From Mytilinidion resinicola (taxonomy: Eukaryota > Ascomycota > Dothideomycetes > Mytilinidiales > Mytilinidiaceae): 64,000 bases of DNA. The DNA is taken from positions 1,402,804 to 1,466,803 of the forward strand of contig NW_022985443.1 of assembly GCF_010093595.1 (NCBI RefSeq). The letters are read 5' to 3'. Of this stretch, positions 21,131 to 33,021 are shown piece after piece. The notes under the pieces are model-generated. The model did no database searches. It was given only the letters and a program-made list of their open reading frames with translations, and was not told where the DNA came from. Positions within the stretch are counted from its first letter, which is position 1; each line of letters opens with the position of its first letter. The position numbers and the translations under genes were made by a program.

Positions 21131-24100
21131 CTTATTAGGCTTCGGCGTCACAAAGTTGACCGTCTTGCCTTCCTTCACCACAAATACCTGCATCCCCTCA
21201 ACGCCCGTCCGATAAGCGCCCGGGCATTCCTCTTTCTTCGGCCATCCCAGCTTTCCGCCCTCCCCAAGCCACAGTTTCCCCTCCGCCGTCTCGCGGATGG
21301 TGTCTACAACCCAGGCTCGCAGTTCGTCGGTTTGTCGAACAAATGCTTGTACTGTAGTTTTGCTGCTACCTTTTCCTTCCTCTCCTTCATCGATAGGAGA
21401 CGTCAGACTGGCGGGCGGCATCGGGATCTCAGTCGTGAACTTCAACCGTCCGTCGATCATGACGGCGCAATTCTGCGTTCTGTTGATGAGTTTGCCGATT
21501 TGCGGGTCGTGTATGGGGAAGCCGAAGCTGAAAATGGACCGCACGTATGACAGTCTCTCGACCTGGCCCGGCGCGTGGAGAGGGTGGTCGCGCTGGTAGA
21601 CTTGGTCGCGCGCGACGAGTTTGTGAAGACGCTCCCAGCATTCTTCGGCGAAGGCAGGGGCGATCGGGGCGAGCATCCGAAGGAGTGAGGTTAATGAGAG
21701 GTACTGGAGTGTACAGCTTAATCTAGAGTCGCTTTGCGTGTCCCATATGGTGTTGGTGAGAGACATAAGATCAGATACGACCGTGTTGAGGGTGTGGGTG
21801 TTGGAGTAGGAGTCGGTGACACGAGCGATGGTGCTTTGAGTTTTAAGCCACAGGGCGACTTCGGTGGGGTTGAGTACTTGAACTAGATCCTCATCTGACG
21901 TTTGAAGGGGTGACTTGGGATCGGCTGGCTCATCGGGGAGGACGCTCTCGAGAATCTTGAGGAGAGTAATATCCTGGTCTTTTGGCGGTATGAAACCGTG
22001 CTTTAATACTTCCGGCGGTATCCAAGGTGCTGAAGATAGGCGCCACAGGCGAGCAAACCAGCGCTGGATCCCGGAGATGCTGCCTTCGTTCCATTCCAGC
22101 ACTTCACTGACCGGAGCTTGGAACAGCATGTGCGCCCGAGTTGCATCAGCGCCGTATGTGGCGATAGTTGCGCCTGGGTCAACGCCATTGTATTTGCTCT
22201 TGGACATCTTTTCGTAGCTGACTACGGGTTCGAGACCGCTAGATATGATTTTCGGGGAAACCGCGTCCGTTAGGTCAACCTCATCAGGGCGTAAGAAGCG
22301 GCCATTGGCAGGATCCGAGTACGTTTTCCCGTGCACCATGCCTTGCGTTATAAGCTGCTTGAACGGCTCTGCCCTGTTCTCTGGCCCGCCGCCGCTCGGC
22401 CATAATGGAGTTGTTGCGAGGAACTTGGAGATGAATCGTGCATAAAGAAGGTGAAGGATAGCATGCTCTACACCTCCAACATAGACGTCAACCGGCATTC
22501 CAAGATCAGCGTTTTTCGGAGATATAGGAGCAGCTGTGTTCGAAGGGTCGAGAAAGCGCATAAAGTACCACGATGAGTCCATGAAAGTATCCATTGTATC
22601 AGTTTCACGGTCGGCTTGGGCATGACACTTGGGACATGTTGTCGTTTTCCAGCTTCGAATGTCTTGGAGAGGGTTCCCAGTCTTTCCTTTGAAGAACTCG
22701 TCTGCAAGAGCAGGCAGCTCAACGGGTAAGTCTGAATCCGGCACAGGAACAGGGCCACAGGTATCGCAATGGATGATGGGAATTGGAGTCCCCCAGTATC
22801 GCTGACGACTAATGAGCCAGTCCCGTAAGCGCCAGTTTTCGGCCTTCTCAGCATATACATTATTTTTCCGAAGAGACTTGATGATTGCATTGCTCGCTTC
22901 GTCTGATGTCATGCCACTGAACTCCCCAAAGCCTTCGGCGACATAGCCCTTGTTCGTAATAGGCTTAATCGTGTCAGCTTTAGCAGAGAAGAATCTGCCA
23001 ACGGGTGGAATCGTAGACGCGGTGAACTTCGCGTCTACGGTCAATTCCGATGAAGTGGCCTTTTCTGCTGTCACTACCACATTGACAGTTGCGGGTGGGG
23101 GAGCATTTTCTCGCCAGAAGTCATTATCACGTATGTCGTGTCCTGGAACTCCCATGACAGCCCCAGAACCATAATGATCGAGAACGTAAGGCGCAGTGTA
23201 TACGGGAATCCATTCTGGCACTTTGCTCAAGCCGTCCAGACCCGCGGCAAACAAGGGATTTCTCGCCTTAATTCCCGGTAGCTTGTGACCATCTTTTGAG
23301 TCTGATGGCAGATTACGCGCCCCCTGCAGGAATGTACGAAGCTTTCCATGAGTCTCCGCTAATTCGGTAACGATTGGATGGCTTATGGACAATGCGAGGT
23401 ATTGGACGCCGAAGAGAGTGTCCAGTCGCGTTGTATAGACTTCCACTTCAGGCCAGCAACGGGTGCCATCTGGATTTTCGAGTTGGAATGTGACTTTGGC
23501 ACCCTCGGATTTCCCTAACCAGTGTTTCTGCATAGCTAGGACTCGCTCTGGCCACTTGTTGTCCTTTGCAAGGACTTCGAGATCGTCTAGAAGTGGTTGT
23601 TGAAATTCCTTGATCTTCAAAAACCACTGCTTTAACATGATCTTCTGGACTTTTGCGCCCGACCTCCACGAGCAGCCATTGGCGTCAACCTGTTCGTTCG
23701 CAAGAACCGTCTGGTCAACAGGGTCAAAGTTCACCATAGATTCTGCTTGGTACGCTAGTCCTCTCTCATGCAGCATAAGGAACAGTTTCTGAGTGTGTTT
23801 GTAAAAGGACGGATCGCAGGTCAAGAGCTCCTAACAATACGATAGCATTAGCACTGTGCTAATTGTGTATAAAAGCGACACCATGCTCGGGGTCTAAAGC
23901 TTACCCTGTCCCAATCCCAACGCCCCCCCATGGCCTTCATCTGCTCTTTCATACTAGCAATGTTCTGCAGCGTCCACGTAGCTGGACTGATTCCTCGTTC
24001 GATGGCTGCATTTTCCGCTGGTAGCCCAAAGGCATCCCAGCCAATTGGGTGTATAACATCGTAGCCTTGCATCTGCTTGAATCGAGCGAGGACATCGGAG

Positions 24101-24402
24101 ATGGTGTAGACCCGGAGGTGGCCCAGATGGAGATTCCCGGAGGGATATGGAAACATAGGCAATATGTACGCCTTGCCCCTCTTTATATCCTTCACCGGAG
24201 CAGGCTGATGCTTCGGCTTCTCCCATCTCGACTGCCATTTCGTGTCAATGGCCCCGATTCGTTCGTAATAGCTCGCATTATCCTCTGGGTCGGCGGCGGC
24301 GGCATAGGAGCGGCGGAGAGAGCGGAGAGCGAGAGGGCGGCCGGGGCGGAGAGAGCCTCTCCAGCGCATTGAGAGGAGACTGCAGCTGCTCATTACCTGC
24401 AT
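19922..24402 (-). CDS. Mitochondrial leucyl-tRNA synthetase with long C-terminal extension
   Basis: Exons 24402..23905 and 23830..19922 (74-bp intron at WDWDR|ELLTCDP) give 1468 residues. An Arg/Ser-rich presequence ([11 protein letters not shown]) precedes the class I signature [13 protein letters not shown] (HIGH box), [13 protein letters not shown], an editing CP1 domain, zinc-like CDTCGP / CPKCHA pairs, and the KMSKS loop in [14 protein letters not shown]. The enzyme charges mitochondrial tRNA-Leu; yeast Nam2 and Neurospora leu-5 orthologues also help splice group I introns. The ordinary domain ends about residue 1066 ([10 protein letters not shown]); the last ~400 residues are hydrophilic, basic and internally repetitive, with no family I can name. 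Two in-frame ATGs (24402, 24393) are possible starts. Confidence 0.9.
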
Positions 24403-24706
24403 CGGCGAGCATATCGAGCAATTAGGAAGATGGTATTAGGATTATTGAAGAAGTCTAGCGGTGACAATTATATTCTTGAGGTCAAGCTTTCTGCGCCAAG
24501 CGATCGTCCCAGCCTAGGCCGGAAGCGATGCTGGCATGGCTGGTAATAAACGCGGAGAAGTCATGGCCCATCAACCTTCACTTCCCCCTTCACCGCGCCC
24601 TGTTACCGCAGATAGGGGCTCTCATTCCCCTCGCCTTATAATTCTCCCCTGTCTGCGCCCCTGGTGATGGCTGCGTCCGCACGGCGAAACAGGTAGCACT
24701 CTTAGC
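24403..24706. promoter_or_regulatory. Bidirectional promoter, LeuRS / amino-acid transporter
   Basis: 304 bp separate the divergent start codons; no repeat or additional gene is seen. Confidence 0.5.
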
Positions 24707-26669
24707 ATGTCTCCCGCCGGTTACTCAAACCTCCAAAGCACCTCCGCACACCCTCCCCGCGACTCTCTCGAGCTTGCCTCCCTTGCATCCTCGTCGCATA
24801 CGCCCTCCCATCGAACCTCTCTAGAATCCTCTGCCTCTGGCACCCCGTCGTCGCGGAAGCTGTCCTTTGACGATGAAGACCCCCTCTCCGAGTTGAACCC
24901 AGCTGGCGGCGAGCGCCCCGGCCATCGCAACCGCTCCTACTCCGTCTCCTCCGCATTTGACTTCGCTTCGAATCTATTCCCTCTATCCTCGACCGCCCAA
25001 GGATATACAGCACTCGGCGCGCCGTCGAATACGGCCCTCGATCCTACTCAGGTGTTGAATGGGGCATCATTGGAGAAGAACAAGTCCTTGACGTTTCTGA
25101 ACGGCCTATCGCTTGTAGTAGGCTTGATAATTGGTTCAGGCATATTTTCGTCTCCGAGCCAGGTCAACAAGAACGCTGGATCACCCGGCGCATCTCTCAT
25201 AGTATGGGTGGTGGCTGGAGTGCTCGCATGGACAGGCGCCGCCAGTTATGCTGAACTAGGCGGCGCAATCCCCTTAAACGGCGGAGCACAGGTGTATCTT
25301 TCTAAGATATTCGGCGAATGGGCAGGTTTCCTATTCACCTGGTGCGCAGTGTGTGTTTTAAAGCCCGGATCTGCAGCCATCATCGCCATAATTTTCGGCG
25401 AATACTGCGTTCGGGCAGCCATTGGCGCAGAGGCCGCCGATGCCAGTGACTGGCTGAACAAAGGGGTAGCGCTTGCAGGCTTGGTGCTTGTAACCCTCCT
25501 GAACTGTATCTCTACGAAATTGGGAACGAGGAGCGCCGATGTGTTCATGTTTATGAAGTTCATTGCATTGCTTGGCGTTACAGTAACGGGCATTGTCGTT
25601 GCGATTACGGGATTTTCGTACAAAGGACATGCAAGCGATGACTGGAAAAAGAAGGGCTGGTTTGAGGGAACAGAGACTAATATATCGAATTGGGCTGTAG
25701 CATTGTATGCCGGTCTATGGGCGTTTGACGGATGGGATAATGTAAGTTCAATAATTTTTGATATCTCCCTACCCTTTCCTCTACTATCTGTGCCTTCATA
25801 CTCATTGCTCCCAGGTCAACTACGTAACAGCAGAATTCAAAAACCCAACCCGCGACCTCCCCCGCGTCATCCACACCTCCCTCCCCCTAGTAATAGTATC
25901 CTACCTCCTCGCCAACACCGCCTACTTCCTCGTCCTCCCCCTCTCCATCATCGACTCCTCCAACACCGTCGCCGTCGCCTTCGGCTCCCAAGTCTTCGGC
26001 CCCCTTGGCTCCCTCATCCTCGCCCTCTTCGTCTCGGGCTCCTGCTTCGGCGCCCTCAACGCCACCACCTTCACGTCCGGCCGCCTCGTCTACGCCGCCG
26101 GCAAGGAAGGCTACCTCCCCGCCATCTTCGGCACCATCGGCCTCGGCAAATCCCACCGCGCCATCCGCCTCAACGCCTCCTCCTCAAAAGCTAGCCGCGT
26201 CCCCAAGCTCCTCGTGAAATGGTTTGCCGACCCGGACGCCGGCTTCTTCTTCACGCCCATCAGCGCCATGCTGCTCAACGCCACCCTGACGGCCGTCTAC
26301 GTCGTCATCGGCTCCTTCGACACCCTGCTCACCTTCTACGGCGTAGCCGGGTACACGTTCTACTTCCTCACGGTCCTCGGCCTCATCATCCTGCGCGTGC
26401 GCGAGCCGACGCTCGAGCGGCCGTACAAGACGTGGATCACGACGCCGATTATCTTCTGCTGCGTCAGCCTGTTCTTGCTGAGTCGCGCGGTGTTCGCGGA
26501 GCCGGTGCAGACGCTGCTCGTGGTCGCGTTTATGGCGGCGGGCTTGCTGATCTGGTTTGCGTGGGTCGGGCGCAAGGGGAAAGGCAGGGGGCAGCAGCGG
26601 GGGCAGAGGGGTGGTGGGGGGGAGAAGGGCGCGGGGTGGAGGTTTTGGAAGAGGTGGGGGAGGTCGTGA
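24707..26669 (+). CDS. LAT-family amino-acid transporter (APC superfamily)
   Basis: Exons 24707..25741 and 25815..26669 (73-bp intron) encode 629 residues. A ~115-residue Ser-rich cytosolic N-terminus precedes the first helix with the APC signature GLIIGSGIFSSPS, then about twelve hydrophobic segments including WAFDGWDN|VNYVTAEFKNP, the helix 6-7 motif of L-type transporters, and a Gly/Lys/Arg-rich tail. Closest named relatives are fungal Mup1/Mup3 methionine permeases and animal LATs, which exchange or import neutral amino acids at the plasma membrane. The second exon has very strong third-position C bias, while exon 1 is milder. Substrate not inferred. Confidence 0.85.
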
Positions 26670-27325
26670 GGGGGGGGGGATTTGGTGCTTTAGTGGTTAG
26701 ATGGGGTAGCTGTCGCGCGTGTTATGATGCTGAGGAATAGAATATTCGTACACGAGTCTTATTCACTGCGTGAGGTGCTTGGTAGCGTTATCAGCATTCT
26801 GAGTGAGAGAGAAAATTCGGGCATTCTGGGGAACTGGTAAGCCCGTAAGGCTGCCCTGGACAGCGTCAGCAGGGTGTATACTGGATGAAGGTTGCATTCG
26901 CCGCAACCCCAGTTCCTCTTAGTACGGTTGAAGCTTCACAGACAGGGGCGGCGGGGTGGTGTACTGAGATCTATAGCAAGGCACTGTAGCGGGGTTGAGG
27001 GAATAGCATCATGTTTAGGCACTTCACGTTTTCGTAAATGGGTCAAAGTGCGAATACGTGAAGAGGAGGTATGTAGGGGGTTTATCACGGGGATCCCATC
27101 GCTATGCAGTCGATCAGAGTCCGCAAAAATTCCAATTCCGGTTTTGATTGATATATGCGAACACTAGTCTTGCTTCTGCGCTTACTCGCTTCTAAAGGAA
27201 CTTCACGTGCACCAGGTGGTGTGAGGAAGGGATATAGAAATGGAACTGGAACTGGAACACTTTTCGACGTCCACAAGAAACAAAACCACGACAATAACTG
27301 CGCCTCTCGAGTCTACCAGTACGTT
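26670..27325. other. Intergenic between convergent genes
   Basis: No gene recognised. A short TGGAACTGGAACTGGAAC hexamer repeat lies at about 27240-27257. Confidence 0.6.
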
Positions 27326-29857
27326 CTAGTTCATCGAGCTTGGCCACCCAGCCGCTTCCAAGTCTGCAAATGTCAAATTGTACCCACGTTCCTTCCTGGC
27401 TGCCACGGTTTCATACTCGTTCTTCTTTGCCTTGATCTGCTCGAGGGAAAGACCCGCCTTCCACGCATCGTGGTATACCCGAGATGCGCCAAAATCAATG
27501 ATCGGGGGATGCTTCAGCCGGAACTGCTCTGCCCTCCAATTGCTGATGAAGTCCTCGTGGGAAAACCCATACTCGCGACGTATCTTGATTTTGCTCCATG
27601 CCAGATACTCGGCGCCCAACCAGTTGTAGGCCTTGCCCCCGTTCCGGCCTTTCACAGGAATGTTTTGTCCGCTTGCGAAGGTATGTCTATCCAGGCCTTC
27701 TGTCCTAAGCTTCCGTTGCGATGATGGCAGTCCGTCTCCCTTCGTCGCTGCAAGTTGTCGGGCATGATCCCGTTCTCTCTTCTCTTTCATCATCTGCCCT
27801 CAGTCTTGCCAAAACTCCACTTTCTGTGCCTCGTCCATGCCGGCCACGAGGCCTGATATCGTTCCGGGCATGGGAGAGAAGTCCATTTGCCCCGGCAAAC
27901 TCCAAGGGGTTCTCGCTGACCCATCATACTCGCGGCTGCTCGAGTCTCGGGTTTTGGAGCCAGTCGGAGGCAGTGGTGCTTCTGTATCAGGAATCGCGCT
28001 GTTGGCGGGCCCTTCACCTTCCGATTCTATGCCTAGATCGATAGTCTCCACTGCTGTATGCTTCACAAACGACGCCAATCCCTCTTCTAACGTAGCACTG
28101 GGCCGTTCAGGATTCACGGTTGTGTGAAGGATTTTCCTAGTCGGAGAGACTGATGCTGCCGCATCGATGCGTTTCGAGGCGGGGGAGTCCGTATCAATGA
28201 CATCGCTCCTCTTCCGCTTCTTCGATGACATTTGCCCTTCTTTATTGATGCGTCTCAGTAATGGGTCATGAATCGTTATAGGTCCCCCGTATATCCTCCA
28301 CCTGCTGGCAGGGTGCATTGCAGCCGCCCGTGCGTCAAGATTGTCCCTCTCGGAGATCGGATGCGTGACTGCCTGGTCGCTCGTCCCTTTCCGTCCAATT
28401 GTCCCGAGAGTATTGAAAATGCCTCTTGGGGTAGCCCAATGTGGCAACATGTCAGTTGGAGAAGTCGACTCCTCCGCCTTCTCCTCATTATCCCCGCCCG
28501 CTTTGGTGTTTGTGTAAACCTCCATCTCGTCCACACCATCAACATCTTCCATTTCATTCTCCGACCTTTCCTGGGCCCATATCCCTGTATCGTATGCCTC
28601 TGTATCGCTGGAATCCCCCGTATCATCCACACTAACGACATCCTCCCAAGGGTCATTCTCTTTATCCTCCTCAGCGCCATTGCCGGTACCGTATTCTTCT
28701 GCTTTCTTGATCAGGCCTCCCCAGACTCTCTGAATCTTGACATCCAGCGAATCCAAGCAGTACTGAACCCCCGCCATCGCCTGTTTCTGCTCTAGGCCAG
28801 TCTTCGTGGTGAGATCGCGAAAAGCGTTTTTAAGGTAGGTGGAGTGTTCGGGTATAGCGAGAGGGAAAGCCCCAGGCTCGAAGTGTGGAGGTATTGTCGT
28901 GGGCATCGTGCATTTTACCGCCGCGTCCTTTAGATGATACTTGAGACCCTTGCTGTTCTTGTAGCTTTTGCCGCAGCTCCCACAGCGGTAACTCTTTGCC
29001 TTTTTACTCTTGACGGCTAAACCGGCAGCTTTTCTAGAATTGCATTTTGTCACCGCAAACTGGCGGTGATACCTGAGGCCGATGCTCGACGCGAAAACTT
29101 TGGCGCAGATTTCACAGCGATGCGGCTCCCCCCTTTTCCTACCAGCGGAATTGTCCAGGAGCACTGGAGGCCCGGTGTTGCAGTTTGGCGCTGTTTTGTG
29201 ATGGGCCTTGAGGCCTTCGGGGTTCTTGTAGTGTTTGCCGCATAATTTACAATGAAACCGCTCTTGTGGTCCATTGATGCAGTCCGGCGTGCGTGAAAGG
29301 TGATTCTCGAGGCCATAACTGCTAGTGTAACGTTTTCCACAGACTGTGCAGCCATATGGCTTATCCTTTTCTGTGGTGTCGGAGTGCTCAACGTCTTCGG
29401 AAGAGACTCGTGATGCGAGGGCGCGCCGTATGTCTCCAACGGATACCAGTGTGTTTGAGGTCTTCATTCGTTTGAGTATACGCTCGAATTCTTCAGCCTG
29501 GTCCTTCGTCGTGGGAGATGATGGAATAACGGGTGGGGTAGTGCCTGAGAGTACGCTCAGGTTGTTTGTAGATTTAGACTTGCGGGGCTTCCGAGAGGAT
29601 CCGCGAGGCGTTATCTTCTTTTCGCTAGGCATGGTCTTGGTGTTCAACTGGCTGTTGAGTGAGGATGAGACGCGTGATGGAACAGCAGGTCTCGAAACAG
29701 TCGGTAGGTGTTTCTGTAAATACTTGGTCGGCGTGTGGAGCGAAGTGCCTGCGAGTATCTTCACGTTGTACGTGGGTACAGACTTGCCGCGGGGCAAAGG
29801 CTGATAATCGTTGGGCATCGTGCTGGTGGTCAATTGAGTGTTTGACGTGGGGAGCAA
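27326..29857 (-). CDS. Zinc-finger protein with four C2HC-type fingers; in-frame TGA near the C-terminus
   Basis: An uninterrupted frame of 685 residues runs 29857..27800. Four fingers lie at about 168-193, 201-226, 247-272 and 290-316, each C-x2-C-x12-H-x5+-C, so the final ligand is Cys instead of His; finger 4 (SYKNSKGLKYH) resembles the fingers of Sfp1-type regulators. Acidic and Ser-rich stretches follow. After VEFWQD comes TGA (27802..27800), then the same frame stays open for 157 more codons (to 27326), beginning GQMMKEKRERDHARQ and ending in a well-structured segment (NWLGAEYLAWSKIKIRREYGF). Either the gene carries a nonsense mutation, the stop is read through, or an unrecognised intron removes it. 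A nuclear DNA-binding role is inferred. Confidence 0.7.
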
Positions 29858-30560
29858 GTCGCGGAACGCGTTCGTGCTCAGACGCGCGTCGAAAGCACCG
29901 CGCTAGGCCAATCTAAACACTCGACTGCAAAGCTCATTTCTATCATAAAATTTCGGTTTAGGAGAGTGAAAGAGCATTCTGGTGTTAATCATACCACTGT
30001 AATGTGCTATTCATGCTATTAGAATGCCGTACGGTTGCCCATCACGTGGCGCCTAATCGAGCATAGGTCTAAGGGAGCAAGGACACTCAAACTTAGCATC
30101 AACTAGTCTAGTTACACGAACTCATATACTATGAGCTAGGCGCAATGGTAGGCCCCGTTCCTGACGAGAAGATGGAAAGATATATTCAGCACACAATACA
30201 CCATAGGACACTCACTGACACCCTGTTCATTTGTCAGAGGCTTTCACATTCCTCCTTGATTTCGCCAGCCAAAAGAGCACATTGTGCAATTGTGGAAAAG
30301 CGGAAGGGACGTTTCTCTTTCCTCGGATCAATCAATTTGATCTGCCGCTCGGGGCTCAGTTCCTATACCGTACTTGAGATTATATTGATAACATGACAAA
30401 AATGGAAGGATCTATAGGAGCTACTCTAGGAAGCTTTGATTAGCTCATCACAGTTGCCTTATCTGACTTTTTACTTACTCTGACGACTTACATGGTAGCT
30501 GCAGGCGAGCTTCGGAGTCCTACCTAGGTACTTCCTTCCGTTTACCAAGCCTGGTAGGCC
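29858..30560. other. Divergent intergenic region
   Basis: 703 bp between the zinc-finger gene and the oxidoreductase; no repeat or gene recognised. Confidence 0.55.
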
Positions 30561-31832
30561 ATGTCTACAACCACAACCATGACTTCAATCAACAGCGAAG
30601 CACCTCCTAGGGCCGATATGCACAATATAGTCGTGCTCGGGGCTAACTTTGCCGGCATTCCAGTCACCCACTACCTTCTCCGCCATGTCCTCCCGCCTCT
30701 CAACTCAATGGGAGTTGGCACCTACAAAGTCACACTCGTCTCGCCATCCACTCGCTTCTTCTTCAAAGTCGGAGCTCCGCGAGCCCTCACCTCTGCCGAA
30801 GCTGTCCCACTAGATCATTCATTCCTCTCTATCCCGGAAGCCTTCAAGGACTACAATCCATCACACTTCACTTTCATCCAAGGCGAGGCTGTTGGAATCG
30901 ATGAGGTCGGCAAGAGGGTGATTGTGACGCAGCCTATGGATGGGTTAACCACCGACTTGGAATACGAATCTCTCATCATCGCTACTGGAACCACGAGCAA
31001 GAGCGCTCTCTGGACACTCCACGGAGACTACACCATCACCCGAGACGCCTTCAAAGATCTACACGCTCGTCTTCCGAAAGCCCAGCGGATTGCCATTGTA
31101 GGTGGCGGGCCATCCGGGGTCGAGACAGCCGGGGAGATCGCATACCGCTTCAAAGACAGAGACATCACTCTTCTATCCGGCACGACTCGTCTTCTCTCCA
31201 ATCTGAAGAACACAGGTGTCAGCGCAACGGCGGAGAAGAAACTCAAGGCCCTCAATGTGAGCATCGTTCATGGATTGAAAGTCCTCTCTTCCAAGGAAAA
31301 TGCGAGCGGCAAAACGATTCTGGCGCTCAGCGATGGGAATACCGAAGAGTTCGATCTTGTCATCGATGCCACGGGCGGTCAACCCAATTCCAGTTTCCTT
31401 CCGATCGCATGGCTGGACGAGCGGCTTCGTGTTGGTACTGATACGACAACTCTCCGCGTTCTCGAGGCTCCAGCGGGGGTATATGGCATCGGAGACGTTG
31501 CTTCGTACTCAAGAGGGAACATTCTCGATGTGAGAGATGCGGTCGCACCGCTCTGCTACTCAGTGTGGTTCGATTCGTACCAGCTTGCTGTCGCGGCACG
31601 GAAGAAGGACGGCAAGGAAACGGGAATGACGATGCCGCAGGTCTTGAAGGAAAGCAAGCTCAAACTCATTGAGTCTGACATGCAAGTCGTTCCTATTGGA
31701 CCAGAGGGCGGTGTGGGCGTTCTTTTCGGGTGGAGAGTGCCTAGTTGGGTGGTATGGCTGCACAAGTCGAGGACTATGTTCTTTGAGAAAGCACCTGGTT
31801 TGGTTGCAGGAGCAGACTACGTGAAGCCATGA
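30561..31832 (+). CDS. AIF/AMID-like FAD-dependent oxidoreductase
   Basis: An intronless frame of 423 residues. HNIVVLGANFAGIPV (about 21-35) is the first dinucleotide-binding motif, IIATGTTSKS the flavin-anchoring segment, RIAIVGGGPSGVETAGEIA (about 175-194) the NAD(P)H-binding motif, and VYGIGDVASY the final FAD motif. Length and order match the AMID/FSP1 branch of class II NADH:quinone reductase-like enzymes, which lack a mitochondrial presequence and reduce quinones in the cytosol or at membranes. A C-terminal hydrophobic patch (WRVPSWVVWLHK) may touch membrane. The physiological acceptor is unknown. Confidence 0.85.
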   Translation: MSTTTTMTSINSEAPPRADMHNIVVLGANFAGIPVTHYLLRHVLPPLNSMGVGTYKVTLVSPSTRFFFKVGAPRALTSAEAVPLDHSFLSIPEAFKDYNPSHFTFIQGEAVGIDEVGKRVIVTQPMDGLTTDLEYESLIIATGTTSKSALWTLHGDYTITRDAFKDLHARLPKAQRIAIVGGGPSGVETAGEIAYRFKDRDITLLSGTTRLLSNLKNTGVSATAEKKLKALNVSIVHGLKVLSSKENASGKTILALSDGNTEEFDLVIDATGGQPNSSFLPIAWLDERLRVGTDTTTLRVLEAPAGVYGIGDVASYSRGNILDVRDAVAPLCYSVWFDSYQLAVAARKKDGKETGMTMPQVLKESKLKLIESDMQVVPIGPEGGVGVLFGWRVPSWVVWLHKSRTMFFEKAPGLVAGADYVKP

Positions 31833-32409
31833 GTTGAAGGGCTTCGACAAATCATCGACCAATGAACTTGAGTCAAAGGATTCGGGCAGTCGGATAGGTA
31901 GTTAGCCAGCTTAGAAATGAAAGCACCTGGTCTCATTCTCACAGTGGGGCCTCTTGTTACCTGATTTCCACGTGCAGTCCTGATCTCCACGTGCAGTTCC
32001 CACACATTTCTGCACTATGAGCCGGACGAAGTCCCGGTCGTCTGATATCTTCGGTCTTCGGGGGCCAGTATTGCCCGATATACACATGGCTGATGACAAA
32101 AACCTCGCGAGGTTTCCAAGCATTCTACAGGTGCCAAGATGCGGGGTGCAGAAAGGCCTAGCATTCATAGGAGCGACTTCTAGCTTCGGATAGGAGAGAT
32201 GCGTGGGTCCCGAATGGGGGCTTTTCGGAGATGGGAATGTTCGGTAAATGCGATGAGGCCCTGCCGTAATGCTTCCGTATCCGCTTTTGGCTTTGTAAAC
32301 CTGATGATGGAGTTTGTTGGGGTCAAAAGAAATAGAATATAAAATTGAGATGTTCTAACAACTTAGCTTGGTAGCATCTACGTGACAGCGCTGTCCAGTT
32401 CCAGCAAAC
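31833..32409. other. Intergenic with a duplicated CACGTG-bearing 19-mer
   Basis: No gene. Two adjacent near-identical 19-mers, CTGATTTCCACGTGCAGTC and CTGATCTCCACGTGCAGTT (31961-31998), each carry an E-box core CACGTG. Confidence 0.6.
31961..31998 (+). promoter_or_regulatory. Tandem E-box (CACGTG) pair
   Basis: Two 19-bp direct repeats, 18 of 19 or so positions shared, each with palindromic CACGTG, lie 412 bp upstream of the VOC gene. This is the binding core for bHLH factors; function is inferred. Confidence 0.35.
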
Positions 32410-33021
32410 ATGTCTCCATCTAAAGCTCCCACTCTCTCCAACCCAGGAAAAACCGTCCTCAAGCCAGCCCGCCTTGCACACTTCGTGTTGAAGACACAAC
32501 CATCTACCTACCGTCGGCTGGTGGACTACTACAAGACCTTTCTGAGCGCGGAGGCAAACTACGAAGACGACCACAATGCCTTCATAACTTACGACGACGA
32601 ACACCACCGCATCGGCATATGTGCCTTCGAATGGTGTGTCCCACAAGTACGCCAATCCACGGGCCTCGTGCATACCGCCTTCGCCTTTGAGACTCTTTTC
32701 GACCTCGCGCTGGCGTACAGACAGAGGAAGGCCAACGGTATCGAGCCGTACTGGTGTGTCAATCATGGCCCCACCACCAGCATCTACTACAAGGACCCGG
32801 ATGGCAATGACATCGAAACGTTCGTTGATAACTTTGCGACGGTTGAGGAAACGAAGATTGCTATGGACACGCCCGTGTTTGCGGCAAATCCGGCGGGCTT
32901 GGAGTTCGATCCGGAAGTATTCGTGCAGCGGCTTGAGGCGGGAGAGAGCGACGCGTCGATCAAGAATCTGGAGAATATGCCATCATATACAAGCAAAGGG
33001 GGGCGGCCGTATGTGCTATGA
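32410..33021 (+). CDS. VOC-superfamily (glyoxalase/extradiol dioxygenase-like) protein
   Basis: A single-exon gene of 203 residues. ARLAHFVLKT (about 21-30) carries the first metal-ligand His of the vicinal oxygen chelate fold, GLVHTAFAF the second region, and SIYYKDPDGNDIETF the classical YxxDPxGNxxE ending with the acidic ligand. The fold binds a divalent metal in glyoxalases, extradiol dioxygenases and antibiotic-resistance proteins. The arrangement resembles the single-domain fungal enzymes annotated as biphenyl-diol or catechol 2,3-dioxygenase-like. The substrate is unknown; the upstream oxidoreductase points the same way but separate transcription is likely. Confidence 0.8.
   Translation: MSPSKAPTLSNPGKTVLKPARLAHFVLKTQPSTYRRLVDYYKTFLSAEANYEDDHNAFITYDDEHHRIGICAFEWCVPQVRQSTGLVHTAFAFETLFDLALAYRQRKANGIEPYWCVNHGPTTSIYYKDPDGNDIETFVDNFATVEETKIAMDTPVFAANPAGLEFDPEVFVQRLEAGESDASIKNLENMPSYTSKGGRPYVL

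Noticed and set aside
26219..26740. Plus-strand 173-codon frame overlapping the amino-acid transporter
   Set aside because: Arg/His-rich out-of-frame shadow of a C-ending codon-biased exon.
30145..30396. 83-codon plus frame upstream of the oxidoreductase
   Set aside because: No domain, poor composition, and it lies in a divergent promoter region.
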